NCBI RefSeq assembly: GCF_000208745.1
Contig: NC_030851.1
Coordinates: 25,104,376-25,168,375 of the forward strand
Direction: 5' to 3'
DNA length: 64,000 bases
From: Theobroma cacao
Taxonomy: Eukaryota > Streptophyta > Magnoliopsida > Malvales > Malvaceae
Position numbers and translations under genes: made by a program. Positions 35,436 to 47,394 of the stretch are shown one piece after another. The notes beneath the pieces are model-generated. The model saw nothing but the letters and a program-made list of their open reading frames with translations. It was not told the origin of the DNA and did no database searches. The stretch's first letter is position 1. Each line of letters starts with the position of its first letter.

Positions 35436-35919
35436 GGGTCATATTACCAGGTAAAGTGGTTTTAGCCATCAAGTTTGAGTGGATTCAGACTTAAGGTTTA
35501 AAAGTTTGAGAGAAATGGGGTTTCGATTTTCAAATGAGTGGCTTTTGATGTTAGAGAATGAAGGTGAAAAGTTAATAGTGGTTTTTCTTCTTTAAAAAAA
35601 ACGTCAAACTCCCCTTTTTAAATGTAGTCAGTTACCCCCTTTTTCAAATTTCAAAATTTTGCCTCTCTTTTTATTTTTCACTTAAGCGGTTTATTTTTCT
35701 TTTCATCCTCACCCGATATGCTTGCTTTTTTTCTTTTTATTATATTTTATCTTGGTTTCTTAACTAACTAAGTTTTGCTTTTATCCGACTAAGTCTATTA
35801 ACAAAAAGAAACAGAATGCTCTTAGTTGGTTAAGCGATTCTCTTAATCAACTAAGTACTTACTGTCTTATGAATGAAAAGCTCACAAATTTTCCTAAAGC
35901 TCTTGTACATTAACCATTC
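35436..35919. other. untranslated spacer between SIRE RNase H and extra ORF
   Basis: No gene. Contains a stray GCTCTTAGTTGGTTAAGCG...AATCAACTAAGTACT block at about 35818-35853 that resembles part of the 73-bp LTR repeat. Confidence 0.5.
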
Positions 35920-36396
35920 CTAGATTTCTCCTAATTTCACAAATCTTTCCTCATTCAAGGGCTTGGTGAATATATCAGCTACTTGTTGCAAGGTGTTAAC
36001 AAACTCAATCTTAATGTCTCCTTTGATTACATGATCTCTAATAAAGTGATGTCTAATTTCAATATGTTTAGTCCTAAAGTGTTGAACTGGATTCTTTGAG
36101 ATATTGATGGCACTCGTGTTATCACAAAATATTGGTACATTATGCATGGTTATTCTAAAGTCTTTTAATTGTTATTTGATCCATAAAATCTAAGCACAAC
36201 AACTACCTAAGGAGATGTACTCAGCTTCAGCAGTTGAAAGTGCAATAGAGTTTTGTTTCTTACTTAACCAAGACACTAGCATGTTTCCTAGAAGCTGACA
36301 AGTGCCACTAGAACATTTTCTATTTGTTTTACTTCCTGCAAAGTCAGCATCAAAATATCCAATGAGATCAAAAGATGATCCTCTTGGATACCATAG
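35920..36396 (-). pseudogene. SIRE-like RNase H
   Basis: 35920-36147 encodes the C-terminal part of a copia RNase H: VPIFCDNTSAINISKNPVQH, then RTKHIEIRHHFIRDHV and VADIFTKPLNEERFVKL. The upstream part (36150-36396) is in another frame and carries stops. The enzyme removes RNA from RNA-DNA hybrids during reverse transcription. Confidence 0.88.
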
Positions 36397-37390
36397 TCAT
36401 AGACTTTGTGTGTCCAATAGGTACCTAAAGATTTTTTTTACTGTAGTTAAGTGTGACTCTTTAGGTTGTGATTGAAACCATGCACACAAGCATACACTAA
36501 ATTGAATATCAGGCCTGCTAATAGTTAAGTAAAGCAGAGATCCAATCATACCTCTATAAAGCTTTTGATCAACACTTTTTCTTGTCTCATTAGCATCAAG
36601 TTTGGTGGAGGGACTCATTGGTGTGCTGATTGATTTCTGCTTTAGCATATCAAACTTTTTCAGCATGTCTTGAACATATCTTTCTTGATTGATAAAGATG
36701 CCCTCCTCACTTTGTTTGATTTGAAGGCCAAGAAAGAATTTTAGCTCACCCATTATGTTCATTTCGAATTCACCCTTCATTTCTTCAGCAAAATTCTTGC
36801 ATAAAGCCTCATTAGTAACACTAAACACAATATCATCCACATAAATTTGAACAATAATTAAATCATTCAAGCATTTCTTAATAAATAGTGTTGTGTCAAT
36901 ACTCCCTCTAATATACCCTTTCTTAACTAAAAACTTTGAAAGTCTTTTATACCAAGCCCTTGGAGCTTGTTTTAGTCCATACAAGGCCTTATGTAGCTTG
37001 AAAACATAATCAAGTTTTGCAAAGTCCTTCAATCCAAGAGGTTGTTTGACATAAACTTCCTCTTGAATGAGACTATTTAAAAATGCACTTTTCACATCCA
37101 TTTGAAAAAATTTGAAGTTCATGAAACATGCAAGTGCAAGCAATAATCTTATGGCTTCTATCCTAGCAACAGGGACAAAAGTTTCATCATAGTCAATGCC
37201 TTCTTCTTGGTTATATCCTTAAGCCACCAACCTAGCTTTGTTTCTAATAACATTATCTTGCTCATCTACTTTATTTTTGAACACCCACTTTGTGCTAACA
37301 ATTGGGTGATTGAATGGCCTAAAAACTAGTGTCCATTCACAATTTCTTTCAAACTGTTCAATTTCTTCTTGCATGCCCAATATCCAACTT
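36397..37390 (-). pseudogene. SIRE-like reverse transcriptase
   Basis: 36397-37143 is a 248-codon open part of a Ty1/copia reverse transcriptase: FFQMDVKSAFLNSLIQEEVY, KALYGLKQAPRAWY, the YVDD catalytic box (VQIYVDDIVF), FFLGLQIKQ and LYLTISRPDIQFSV. The start of the domain (37144-37390) shows the conserved WVFKNKVDE-type region with a stop at about 37220. It is the best preserved reverse transcriptase in the window. Confidence 0.9.
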
Positions 37391-37715
37391 TCCTCTTTTT
37401 TTGTCTCTTCAAAACTTTTAGGCTTAATATGTGAGATAAAAGCTGTGAATTCACATGTTTCTCTAATTCCTCTCCTGGTTTTGACTCATTGTGTAAGATC
37501 ACCAATGATCTGCTCTTGTAAATGATTTTTGATATATTTTTAGCTTTTTGGAAGATCAATGTGTTGATTTTCAGTCTTTTACAGAGTTTCTAAAGTGGAG
37601 GTTCTATTTCTCTTCCAAGGGAGTTCTCTTCACTGTTTTTCTTATTTTCTAGGCTCATTTCTTTCATTTGTCATTCAAAGTCCTCTGCATCATTTTCATC
37701 AATAAGAACTTCCTT

Positions 37716-38800
37716 TTACAAGGCATTAGATTCATCAAAAACTACATGGATAGACTCTTTAACTGTTAAAGTTCTTTTGTTAAAAACTCTATAAGCTTTT
37801 GAGTTCAATGCATATCCTAGAAATATTGCCTCATCACTCTTTGCATCAAACTTTCCTAGAGAATGTTTTCCATTGTTCAATACAAAGCATTTGTAGCTAA
37901 AACTTTTAAGTTGAGAGATGTTTGGTTTTCTACCTTTGTATAGTTCATATGGGGTTTTTGATATCATGGCCCTTATTGAGACTCTATTAAGAATATACAC
38001 TACTGTGTTGACAGTTCTGCCCAAAAATACTTTGGTAGATTATTTTCACAAAGCATGGTTCGAGCCATTTCTTTTAAAATTTGATTTTTTCTTTCTACAA
38101 TCCCATTTTGTTTAGGTGTTCTAGGTGCTGAAAAATTATGATCCAACCCCTTTTCATTACAAAAGTTTTCTAACTCATCTCCCTCGAACTCACTTCCATG
38201 ATCATTCCTAATGCTAACTATGACAAGTCTTTTTTTATTTTGATCCTTCTTACAATAATTTACAAATGCAGGTAGAACATCATTTTTATGAGTAAGAAAT
38301 GAGACCCAAGCATACCTAAAGTAGTCATCAACTATCACAAAGCCATATGATTTGCCTCTTAGACTAATTGTGTTAATTGGACCAAATAAATCAATATGTA
38401 GCAGTTCAAGAGGTCTAGAGGTTGAAACAATCTTCTTGGTTTTGAAGGATGTTTTAACTTGTTTACCTAGTTGACAAGCATCGCAAATATGATCATTCTC
38501 ACATTTAAGTTCAAGCAATCCAATAACTAGATTTTTTCTCATCAATTTTGAGATGGTATACATGTTTACATGTCCAAGTCTTCTATGCCATAACCAGCTA
38601 TCATTTCCATCATTAGCCATAAAACATGTTTCACAATTTAATTCAAGATCTTTAGGAAATATAACATACATATTTTTTATTCTTTTTCCTATGAATGAAA
38701 TTTTGTTGGTGCTAATGTCTATCACCTCACATTTATGTGAATCAAAACATACCTTAAAGCCTTTATCACACAATTAACTGATGCTTAATTGATTATGCTT
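37716..38800 (-). pseudogene. SIRE-like integrase
   Basis: 38000-38773 holds the zinc-binding module (LWHRRLGHVN, then CDACQLGKQ) and the core with the DDE residues in HIDLFGPINT, RNDHGSEFEGDE and NGIVERKNQILKEMARTML. 37716-38024 is the continuation (MISKTPYELYKGRKPNISQL, LGYALNSKAYRVFN), overlapping in a shifted frame at about 38000-38024. Order protease-integrase-reverse transcriptase identifies Ty1/copia. Confidence 0.9.
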
Positions 38801-39050
38801 TAAACCTTTAACAAACAGCACATGATTAATTTGAGCATGAGAACTCTTACTAATAGTTCCTATACCATGTATTTTACCTTTTGAATCATCTCCAAAAGAT
38901 ACGATACCTCCCTTTTTCTTGTTCAGCTGAGCAAACAGCTTTTCATTTCCAATCATTTGTCTTGAGCAGCCACTATCCATATATAATGGTTGCTTATGCT
39001 TCAATTGAGCTTTTTGACATATGTTTTCTTGGTTTGGCTCAACCTACAAG
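38774..39050 (-). pseudogene. SIRE-like aspartic protease
   Basis: 38774-39004 encodes YMDSGCSRQMIGNEKLF, the copia form of the catalytic DSG motif, then FGDDSKGKIHGIGTI and HVLFVKGLKHNQLSIS, which leads into the integrase. A stop separates it from the next frame. Confidence 0.87.
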
Positions 39051-40681
39051 ACATATTTTTAGTTCTTTTTAACAGGTACCCATACCTTGATGGGTCCTTG
39101 AAGGTTAGTTACAACATACGATCCTTTTGGTACCCAAATCAATTTTTCTCTTTGAGTGCTTTTTCTTTTATAACAGTCATAAGAAAGATGATCTATTATT
39201 CCACAAACATAACATCTAGATAAGAAATCATTAGCATTTCTTTTGAAGTGTATGTTTCCTCTTGATGTTTCTTTTCTCACACTTTTAAGAGTAGAATTTT
39301 CATCAATTGCTTTTTGTAAAGCTTCAGTTCTGTTTTTCAATTCCAATTTCAGAATTTCAAAATTTGTTTTTGAATGTTCTAGTTCCATTTGTAGAAAGTT
39401 TCTTTGTTCAAAAATAGAATTGAAGTCATGTTTTATCTTTTCTAAATCTATCTTAAGAGATGCAGTCTTTCTTTTCAAAGCTTTGTATTTTGAAGCAAGT
39501 TTTTCGAATTCATCATAAAGACATTCATATTCTTCCTAAAGTTCATCAATAGAATATCACAAGGAGTTGAAGATACCTTGGATTCCTCATCTTTTGCCAT
39601 CAAACATAAATTTCCTCTTTCTTCCACTTTTTCTTCTTCAGCATCTGAACTTGAAACATCACTATCAGACCAGGTTGTAGCCACCATTGCTTTCTTCGAT
39701 TTTTTATTTTTCATGGGAGTTTTTTCTTCAGCAAAAGGCATTCTGACCTAAAGTGTATGGGCTTCTTGCATTCATAACAAATGACATCTTCTTTCTTGTT
39801 GGATTCATTTTGACTTATGTTTTTCCATGAAGAACTCTGTTCTCTTCTATAACCTTTCTTAGCCAGCCTCCTATCTCTTCGTCCCATAAGTTTTCTGAAT
39901 CTTCTTGCTACCATGGCCAATTCTTCAACATCATCACAGGATAAATTATCCAATTCTTCTTTAAGAATGTTTGCTTTTAAGGCAATGCTTTTCTTCTTTT
40001 CCTTTGCTTCTCACTTGTCTTCTTCTTTTAGCTCCAGCTCATGAATAAAAAAAGACCCATATATTTCATCAAGTGTGATGACATTTAAATCCTTAGCTTC
40101 ACGAATGGCAGTCACCTTGGGCTTCCAATTTTTAGGTAGGCTTCTAAGAAGTCTTTTAACAATTTCATGTTCAAGAATTAGTTTACCTAGCTGACTGAGT
40201 TTATTGGTGATATTAGTGAATCTATCTAGCATGCTGATGATATATTCACTAGGTTCCATCTTAAACATCTCATAATTGTGAGTTAGGAGAGCTATTTTGG
40301 ACTTCTTAACTTGTGAAGTCCCTTCATGGATAATCATAAGTTTTTCCCACACTTGTTTAGCTATTGTACAGCTTGACACTTTGTTAAACTCAGTAGAAGT
40401 TAAGGCACAATGCAAAGTGTTTATTGCCTTAAAATTTGTCTGGACCTTTTTTATTTCAGCTTCAGTCCATTCAAACCTTAGCTTAGGAATCGTTTCATTA
40501 GTCACTACATTTGTGGTTGAAGGAATGAAGGGTCCATCTGTGATGATATCCCACATCTCGTAATCTATTACCTTATATTGATTGACATTCTATTGCTTCA
40601 ATAGAGGCAATTTGAGCCATCAAACAAAGGTGGTCTGTTTGTGGACTGTCCCTCAGCAATTACTGATTTTTGAACAGCCAT
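39050..40681 (-). pseudogene. SIRE-like gag with two zinc knuckles
   Basis: Start at ATG 40681-40679 (MAVQKSVIAEGQ, then RPPLFDGSNC); a stop or frameshift near 40580-40610 leads to the 181-codon frame 40011-40556, the UBN2-type gag core (CTIAKQVWEKLMIIHEGTSQ, LLRSLPKNWKPKVTAIREAK). 39711-39953 carries a first CCHC knuckle (CYECKKPIHFRSEC). 39059-39478 has a coiled coil and a second CCHC knuckle (CYVCGIIDHLSYDC). Two knuckles and the long coil fit SIRE-type gag. Confidence 0.87.
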
Positions 40682-40724
40682 TAGGATCTCTATTAAGATG
40701 TTAAGCCTTGAGAAAGAGGGATAG

Positions 40725-40736
40725 GCTCTGATACCA
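40725..40736 (-). other. primer binding site (initiator Met tRNA) of the SIRE-like element
   Basis: Minus strand TGGTATCAGAGC lies two bases after the end of the 5' LTR; it is the exact copia-type site complementary to initiator methionine tRNA. Confidence 0.92.
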
Positions 40737-40738
40737 CT

Positions 40739-41141
40739 TGTTGGTCCCAATTAAATGTGCTAGAGGGGGTGAATAACACTTTTTGACTTCTACTAAACTT
40801 GATTTCGAATTGGGGGCAAATTGAAGGTCAATGATGAGAAATTTGATGCAAGATGAAAAAATGATTTAAAAAAGAATGAAAATGAAAAATAAAAAAAAGG
40901 AGACAATGCACAAAGATTTATAGTGATTCAGTCAAAGACTTGTATCTACTACCTTGATTGTTTAACCAAGGATTTTCCAAACCAAATGACTATAAACGGT
41001 GGAATTCCTAAGCTCCCACCAAGCTTTTATAATGGCTTTTCATAGGCTCAGCCACAACCTTTAACAATGATTTTTCCCAAGATCAACCAAAACCCAAAAC
41101 TAACTTTTTTAAACTGAGTTAGAACCTATACACTTAATCAA
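40739..41141 (-). repeat. 5' LTR of the SIRE-like element, part 1 (continues at 53058)
   Basis: Begins TGTTGGTCCC. Aligns to 28801-29210 of the 3' LTR and breaks off in the text CTTAATCAA, which is repeated at 53049-53057 on the far side of the Mutator-like insertion. Confidence 0.9.
41133..41141 (+). repeat. 9-bp target-site duplication, left copy (CTTAATCAA)
   Basis: Identical nine bases occur at 53049-53057. Nine bases is the standard duplication length for Mutator-like elements, and the uninterrupted 3' LTR shows the corresponding single site (CTCAATCAA). Confidence 0.92.
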
Positions 41142-41189
41142 GGGAATTTTTTTTTTAGCCCTTATAAATAACGTGTTTTTGTAAATAAC

Positions 41190-41620
41190 TATCGGGATAC
41201 TTTTAACTGTTTTTAGCCACCAGAAAAGATTTTTGGACAAAAATGCCCTTAACAAGCTATCTTTGTTAGCGTGCACTCTCGAACAGGCGAAAAATGGGAG
41301 AAAAAAAATAAATATGCAAAGATTGGTTGTGCAAAATACCCAAATTTTTTTTCGAAGGTTGTGCAAAATAAAATAATGTTGCATGAGATGGGTTTTCAGA
41401 GATTTGNTTTAACTATTTTTAGCCACTAGAAGAGATTTTGAGACAAAATGCCCTTGATGAGACATCTTCGGTGATGTGCACTCTCAAACAAGCGAAAAAT
41501 GGGAGAAAAAAAATAAATATGCAAAGATTGGTTGTGCAAAATACCCAATTTTTTTTTCAAAGGTTGTGCAAAACAAAATAATGTTGCATGAGATGGGTTT
41601 TCAGAGATTTGGGACATGGC
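41190..41620 (+). repeat. tandem duplication of the left end of the MULE, with an unresolved base
   Basis: About 210 bp (TTTTAACTGTTTTTAGCCAC ... GGGTTTTCAGAGATTTG) is repeated directly, with the junction at 41407 where the sequence has an n. The copies differ at perhaps one base in ten in their first half and are nearly identical in the second. A real duplication and an assembly join are both possible. Confidence 0.8.
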
Positions 41621-41819
41621 ATTCAGATAATAGGAAAAGAGAGATATTAAATCGAACGAGGAACCGATCGTCATGAATCGAAAGCTTGGCTAATGATGTG
41701 AAACTAGAAATCCTTGATACGGTGGTGAATTAAAAAGAGAAAGATGTGAATCCAAAGCAGGAAATGGTCCTGCTATAGCAGGCCATATGTTAGATGGCTG
41801 TCGCAGGGCAGAGTTTAGA

Positions 41820-42185
41820 GTTTGTGAAACGTTATGTTGGGAATGTGTGACACAGCACCGCTTAGAGTTGGTGAGGCACCATGGAGGGAATTTGTGAGAC
41901 GTCAGAGTTAAGAGTTGGTGACACGTCATGGTGGGAATGTGTGACACGGCAGCTTCAGAGTTTGTGAGATGCCGTGGATTGAATTTGTGACACGTCAGAT
42001 TAAGAGTTGGTGACACGGCATGAAGGGAATCTGTGACACGCCAGAGTTCAGAATTGGTGACACGCCATGGTCATGTTTAGAGTGTGTGACATGGCATTGC
42101 TTGAAAAGCTGACACGCCATGGTCATGGTTTAGAGTGTGTGACACGGCAGTGCTTGAGCAGCTGACACATCATGATTTGCAATAG
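41820..42185 (-). repeat. MULE minisatellite block 1 (upstream of the Ulp1 gene)
   Basis: About 14 degenerate units with the core GTGACACG(G/C)CATG, spaced mostly 25-35 bp. The core is the complement of the GGCGTGTCA core of the other blocks, so this block is inverted relative to the gene it precedes. Confidence 0.85.
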
Positions 42186-42409
42186 AGAGAGGAAAAAAAA
42201 CAACCAGTTAACATGGTAATCCTTTGGACTTCCACTGAATTAATTTCCCTTTTTCAGAATAAATAAGAATATTATAAGGCCAGTTTTCATTTTAAACAGT
42301 TATTATTCAAAATTCATAACGTCCGTGTGATTCATTTCTCATTCTCATCGGTACCGTAGTGTTCGAGAAGGCTCTTTGCAAGCGAAACGAAACCACAGCA
42401 CCAACAAAA
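42186..42409 (+). promoter_or_regulatory. presumed promoter and leader of the MULE Ulp1 gene
   Basis: Non-repetitive sequence between minisatellite block 1 and the first exon. It contains AATAAATAAGAATATTATAAGG (near 42259) as a possible core promoter and ends in a leader with no upstream ATG close to the start. Confidence 0.35.
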
Positions 42410-42604
42410 ATGTCGACCATGAATGAAGAGGTCAGTGAGTCTCAAATTCGCAACATTCTTGTGTTTGTTAATTTTTGGTTTTTTTCTGGGTTTGTTTGAT
42501 ATGTTCGGGTTTTTTGTTTTGTTTTGCAAATGTTTAGACTGTGTTTTCTTGCTGGTTTGATGGTTGTTGTGGTTAAGCTATAATGGTTTTAGGGGTTTTT
42601 GATG

Positions 42605-42935
42605 TTTACCATGTGACGCCATTGTTATTATAGTTAGTTATTGGCGTGTGACAGCATTTTACTTGATATGCATAGCATCTGACAACATTTTACTTGATAT
42701 GCATGACGTGTGACAGCATTTTACTTTATATGCATGTCGTGTCACAGAATTTTACTTGTTATGCATGGCGTGTGACAGCATTTTACTTGATATGCATGGC
42801 GTGTGACAGCATTTTACTTTATATGCGTGGCGTGTCATAACGTTTAACTTGTTATGCATGGCGTGTCACAACATTTTACTTGTTATGCATGGTGTGTCAC
42901 AACATTTTGATTGCAATGCATGGCGTGTCATAACA
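42605..42935 (+). repeat. MULE minisatellite block 2 (intron 1 of the Ulp1 gene)
   Basis: About 11 units of roughly 31 bp, consensus TTTTACTTGTTATGCATGGC then GTGTCACAACA. It fills most of the 587-bp first intron (42431-43017). Confidence 0.9.
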
Positions 42936-44443
42936 TTTATTCCTTATTTATGTATTCAGTGTACCTTGTTGCACATGACTGCTTAACTCACTGGTGCATG
43001 TGTGCCATGTTTTACAGATCCAGCATAAACAGTATGAGAATCTTGACAGTTTGCTGATCATGCTGAGGGAGAAGTGGGCGTTCAACGTCGCAATTAACAC
43101 CCACTGTAAGTGGTCGCAGCTGCATTACATCACAAAGACTTTCCAATAGAAGGGGGAGTACGATCCAATTAAGCGTACCTACTTCGGAATGCTCCTTGAC
43201 GTCTATCCACAGGGGTACTTTTGTGTCGGTCTCTTGCACAGCATCATGATTTGCCGGATCACTGAGAGCCAGTTAATGGACCACGAGCTATGGTTTGCCA
43301 TTAGCAAGAGCAAGGTGCGGCTATCAAAGCAGGAGTTCTGCCTCATCACCACGCTAAAGTTTGGTCCAATGCCCGATGTGTTCAAACGACCGTACGAGGT
43401 TACTGCGGAGGGAATTCATGCAAGATACTGGAATGGGCAGGAAAGCGTTAAGCTACAAGCTTTGCTTGATACCCTCAGCGGGGGTAACTTTCAGCGACCA
43501 GGAGACGCGACCAAGATGGCACTCGTCTTGATCACGAATAACATTTTATTTGGTCAAGACTACCGTAGACGGGTGATGCCTTGGTTGCTGTCATTGGTGG
43601 AGGACATCGACGCTTGGAATGTCTTCCGATGGGGCACTATGTTTGGAAGCTGACCTTGGACTACCTTTTGAAGGGGTTCGAAGTTCCTGACTTGAGCGTG
43701 ACAAAAGAAACTCGGTTACGCTACAACATTTACGGATTCGCATGGGTGATACAGGTACTATAACGTAACATTTTTTAGTGTCCTTTTGAACAAAAAATTT
43801 ATGGGTGCAGTCGTTTATGATTGATGATCTGATAATGGTTACATTTGACATGCAGTTCTGGGAAATGGAGGCAATTCCTGCTTTCTGAAAAATAGTTGCC
43901 CCCTCTGGTCTGAAGGACAACGTCTACCCACGAATGTGCAAATGGGATTGCAATCAGAAGCCAAAAGACTTCTACAAGGCAATTCAGAAGTTAGAGTCAT
44001 CTGACCAAGTGAGTGAACAACTGCTAATTTTTACGTTATATTTGTAAAATAATTTTTCCTATTCGATAATGACAACATTTTATTTGTTTATTTACAGTTA
44101 TGGGCACCGGAGACGTTAGAACCCACCACGAATGAGGCCTTTTGAGAGTATTTTGTGGACCTTATGTCCCATTATCGAAGGGCCACGAGTACGTGCCAAT
44201 AGGGCACATGGAGGATCGATCGGATTGGTGCTTTGGTGGGAGGCAAAAAAAGAGAAGCCTGAAGGAGAAAAGAGTCTTTGGTGGCATGAAGTGGATGCGC
44301 ACCACCGCTGCTTTAGTTGATGAGTTGATGGATGAAGGGGATGACCATGGTCAAGGCAGTAAACAGCCGATAAAGACAATTATAACGGTTTTGTGTTCTC
44401 CAATTCCATTTGTGATTATCGAATAACATTTCTGTGTTTGTAG

Positions 44444-45060
44444 TTGGACCATGGGCCGGCAGCTCCAGAACCACCCACATCCTCCTCAAGCGCAGAGTGG
44501 AAATGACCTGTCGGTAAGATCGATTCTAAAGGTTTGTATTCTACATTCCCACATATGTTTATCGAGTAACACAATAATTTCTGTAATTGCAGTTTATGGA
44601 AGCAACGACAGGTCCTCAAGCACCGATCAATCCAGCTCAACCGCAGACAGCTAACGAGCCAACGGTAAGGATATTAAAGTTGTAACGGTTAATGTTCAAC
44701 AATTCCATACATGATTATTGAATAACACAGTTATATATGTAATTGCAGTTTGCAGAAGCGACGACAGGTCTTGAAGCACCGATCTGTCCGACTCCACCGT
44801 AGACAACTAACGAGCCGACGGTAAAGATATTAAAGTTGTAACGGTTAATGTTCAACAATTCCATACATGATTATTGAATAACACAGTTAAATATGTAATT
44901 ACAGTATGCAGAAGCGACGACAGGTCCTGAAGCACCGATCGGTCCAACTCCACAACAAACTGCTAACGAGCCACCGGTTAGGATATTAAAGTTGTAACGA
45001 TTAATGTTCAATAATTCCATATATGATTATTGAATAACACAGTTATATATGTTATTGTAG
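44444..45060 (+). repeat. 156-bp exon-plus-intron tandem repeat in the Ulp1 gene
   Basis: Three exons of exactly 72 bp start at 44593, 44749 and 44905, and the next exon at 45061, all 156 bp apart. Each exon encodes (F/Y)(M/A)EATTG followed by a Pro-rich run ending NEP, and each is followed by an 84-bp intron with nearly identical sequence. An older, diverged unit (44444-44592) precedes them. The middle exon has a stop where the first copy has CAG (TAG, 44802). Phase-compatible units of this kind extend a protein by whole 24-residue steps. Confidence 0.92.
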
Positions 45061-45409
45061 TTGACCCAGTCCAGAACAGTCAATGACGGAGCAGTCACAA
45101 CCCGTTAGCTTCGACGGATCATGCGCAAGCATGAAAAAGAGATGTTAGAGCTGAAGGCTTCAATTCAGTCATTGAGTGTAGCAATGCAGATGCTTGAGGA
45201 CCGTATCGTTGATCGAATTCTTGACGACCTTAAATCACAAGTACGTTATTCTATCTTCGCTTGTATTTTGATGGTTTACGTTTAGCAACTGTTTAGACTA
45301 TGTTTTCTTCATGGTTTTGATGGTTTTTGGGGTTAAGTGGTAGTGGTTTAACTGGTTTTTGGTCATTAGTGGGTCAAGACATTTGTATTATATTTAGTTA
45401 TTGCCATGT

Positions 45410-45725
45410 CAGCTTTAGCGTGTCACAACATTTTACTTGTTATTCATGGCGTGTCACAACGTTTGATTTGATATGCACGGCTTGTCAGAACATTTTGCTT
45501 GTTATCCTTGGCGTGTCACCAAGTTTATCTTGTTATGCATGGCATGTCACAACATTTTAATTGTTTTGCATGGCATGTCACAACATTTTCCTCGTTATCC
45601 TTAGCGTGTCACCAAGTTTATCTTGTTATGCATGGCGTGTCACGACATTTTACTTGTTTTACATGACGTGTGACAACATTTTACTTGGTATGCACTGCGT
45701 GTCACAACATTTTACTGTTTATGGT
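45410..45725 (+). repeat. MULE minisatellite block 3 (internal intron of the Ulp1 gene)
   Basis: About 11 units of the same repeat (TATGCATGGCGTGTCACAAC) in the 529-bp intron 45241-45769. Confidence 0.9.
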
Positions 45726-47147
45726 TTGTGGTATTTTATGAGCTAACTAAGATTTTTCCAATTTTGTAGGGCGGTCCATCTCACGGTGCTGGTCTGGAGC
45801 ACGATGATGCTGATGATGGACAGCATCATGAACCTGGTGTTGACATTGACGATGACATTCTTGGTGTTGACAGAGAGCACGTAACTCATGTCGATGACAT
45901 CGTCGAAGAAGCTATGGCAGTGGATGTCACCCTTCAGTCAGATGATGCTGAAGGAGAGCATCTTCCTCCGACCGATGCATTCGTCGACGCAGCAGCAAGA
46001 GCTATCGTTCTTTATCGTGGGAGCATTCCTGATGCAGTTGAGATACGGTCGTCGTCACCAGAGTCATCTGTTGTCCATCATGGCACAACAAAAATTTCAA
46101 ACCCAACTGAGCGGGCACGGCTGCAAATGGCGAGCAAATACATGGCAAGCCCATTTGTTGACCCTTTAGTGACCCATCTAGATGTGAGGGATAAAATCGT
46201 AGAAGACTACAAAGCTTTCAAGAAAGAAGAGTCCGCGAGGTAAGCTCGTAAATAAAATTGTAAATATTGTTTTTTAATGAAACAGTTATCCACCAAGACT
46301 TATGAAATTCATTATGTTACATATGCAGGCATAACGTCGGCATCTTAAGGGATCAAGGGGTTGACTTTTTCATAACCTTAGAGGATCCCAATGAGGAAAT
46401 GACAAGTGAACATATTGACGCATGCCTCAGCCTACTCTGTAAGCGAATGATAGGGTCGAAGTCAAAGCTGTACACTACCCATGCATGCGTGGTTAACACG
46501 ATATTCTTCGTAAGTTTATTTGAAAATTGTTCAATTCTATAAATACTAAGTTTTTGATTGCATGAAGTGTAAGCTAATGTTTACATGTTTCACAGAACAC
46601 CATCCGCATGCGACACACCAAATTTCCAATAGAAGATGCTTGAGCCACAATGCAAATTCCATATGAGTTGCGAGGCTATGTGGAGGGTGAAAGGCCAACG
46701 TACGCCAAAAAATGGGAAGATGTGGATTTCATCCTCGCGCCTTGCAACGTTGGTGGGCATTGGGTGGTTGCGAAGATCGACTTGGTGAGGTGGACGATCA
46801 AGGTGGTGGACTCAACAAGAACTTCGGATGCTGAGGATAACGGAGTTTGTGCGGGTCAAATGACACCCTTGACGACAATGATGCCATTCATCTGCCACCA
46901 AGCCAGTTATTTCAACAACATACATCGGTAAAGATGGGATTTGATGCCGATGCCATTGGATATTCATTTACCAAAAGCTAAAGTGCATCGGCAGAATGAT
47001 AGTGTCAGCTGCGGTATGTTCATGATAGGGTACATGGAGCATATTTTGCAATCAGAAAAGATCAAAATTAAGCAGAATATGATTGCAAAAATGCGTCGAC
47101 AATATGCTCTAGAAATTTTTTCAGACAGTTGTGAGAGCGAACCTTGA

Positions 47148-47394
47148 ACATATAGGCCCTTGTCTGTACAATTTTTTTGGTATACAGAATTTTTTTATAC
47201 AATTCATTTTATACACATTTTTTGTATACATAATTTATTGTATACAATTCATTGTAAATAGATATAATTCTTTCTGTATACACAATATACTTTGTACAAT
47301 TATTTTATACACAATTAATTTTTTTGCCTATACGCAATTAATTTGATACCAAGAATTTTTTTCCTTTTCTATATACAATATATTTAATTTGATA
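47148..47394. other. AT-rich stretch with TATACAATT repeats
   Basis: Downstream of the Ulp1 stop codon. Many short variants of TATACAATT and TATACACA; probably the 3' untranslated region. No gene. Confidence 0.5.

Larger units (their letters stand above)
42410..47147 (+). pseudogene. Ulp1-like (C48) cysteine protease gene with DUF1985 domain, MULE-borne
   Basis: Exons inferred: 42410-42430 (MSTMNEE), 43018-43754, 43856-44008, 44098 to about 44375, 44444-44513, 44593-44664, 44749-44820, 44905-44976, 45061-45240, 45770-46239, 46329-46509, 46596-47147. Exon 2 is a DUF1985 domain; 45061-45240 is a coiled coil; 45770-46239 is acidic. The last exon is the C48 protease: His at 46758-46760 (GGHWVV), Asp at 46809-46811 (VVDS) and Cys at 47010-47012 (SVSCGMF), so the triad is complete. 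In-frame stops (43147, 44143, 44802, 45106, 46640, 46929) and a frameshift near 43630 break it. Ulp1 enzymes cleave SUMO from proteins; the role in transposons is unknown. Confidence 0.85.

Noticed and set aside
37310..39518. Plus-strand frames across the SIRE pol and gag
   Set aside because: Shadows of the minus-strand protease, integrase and gag.
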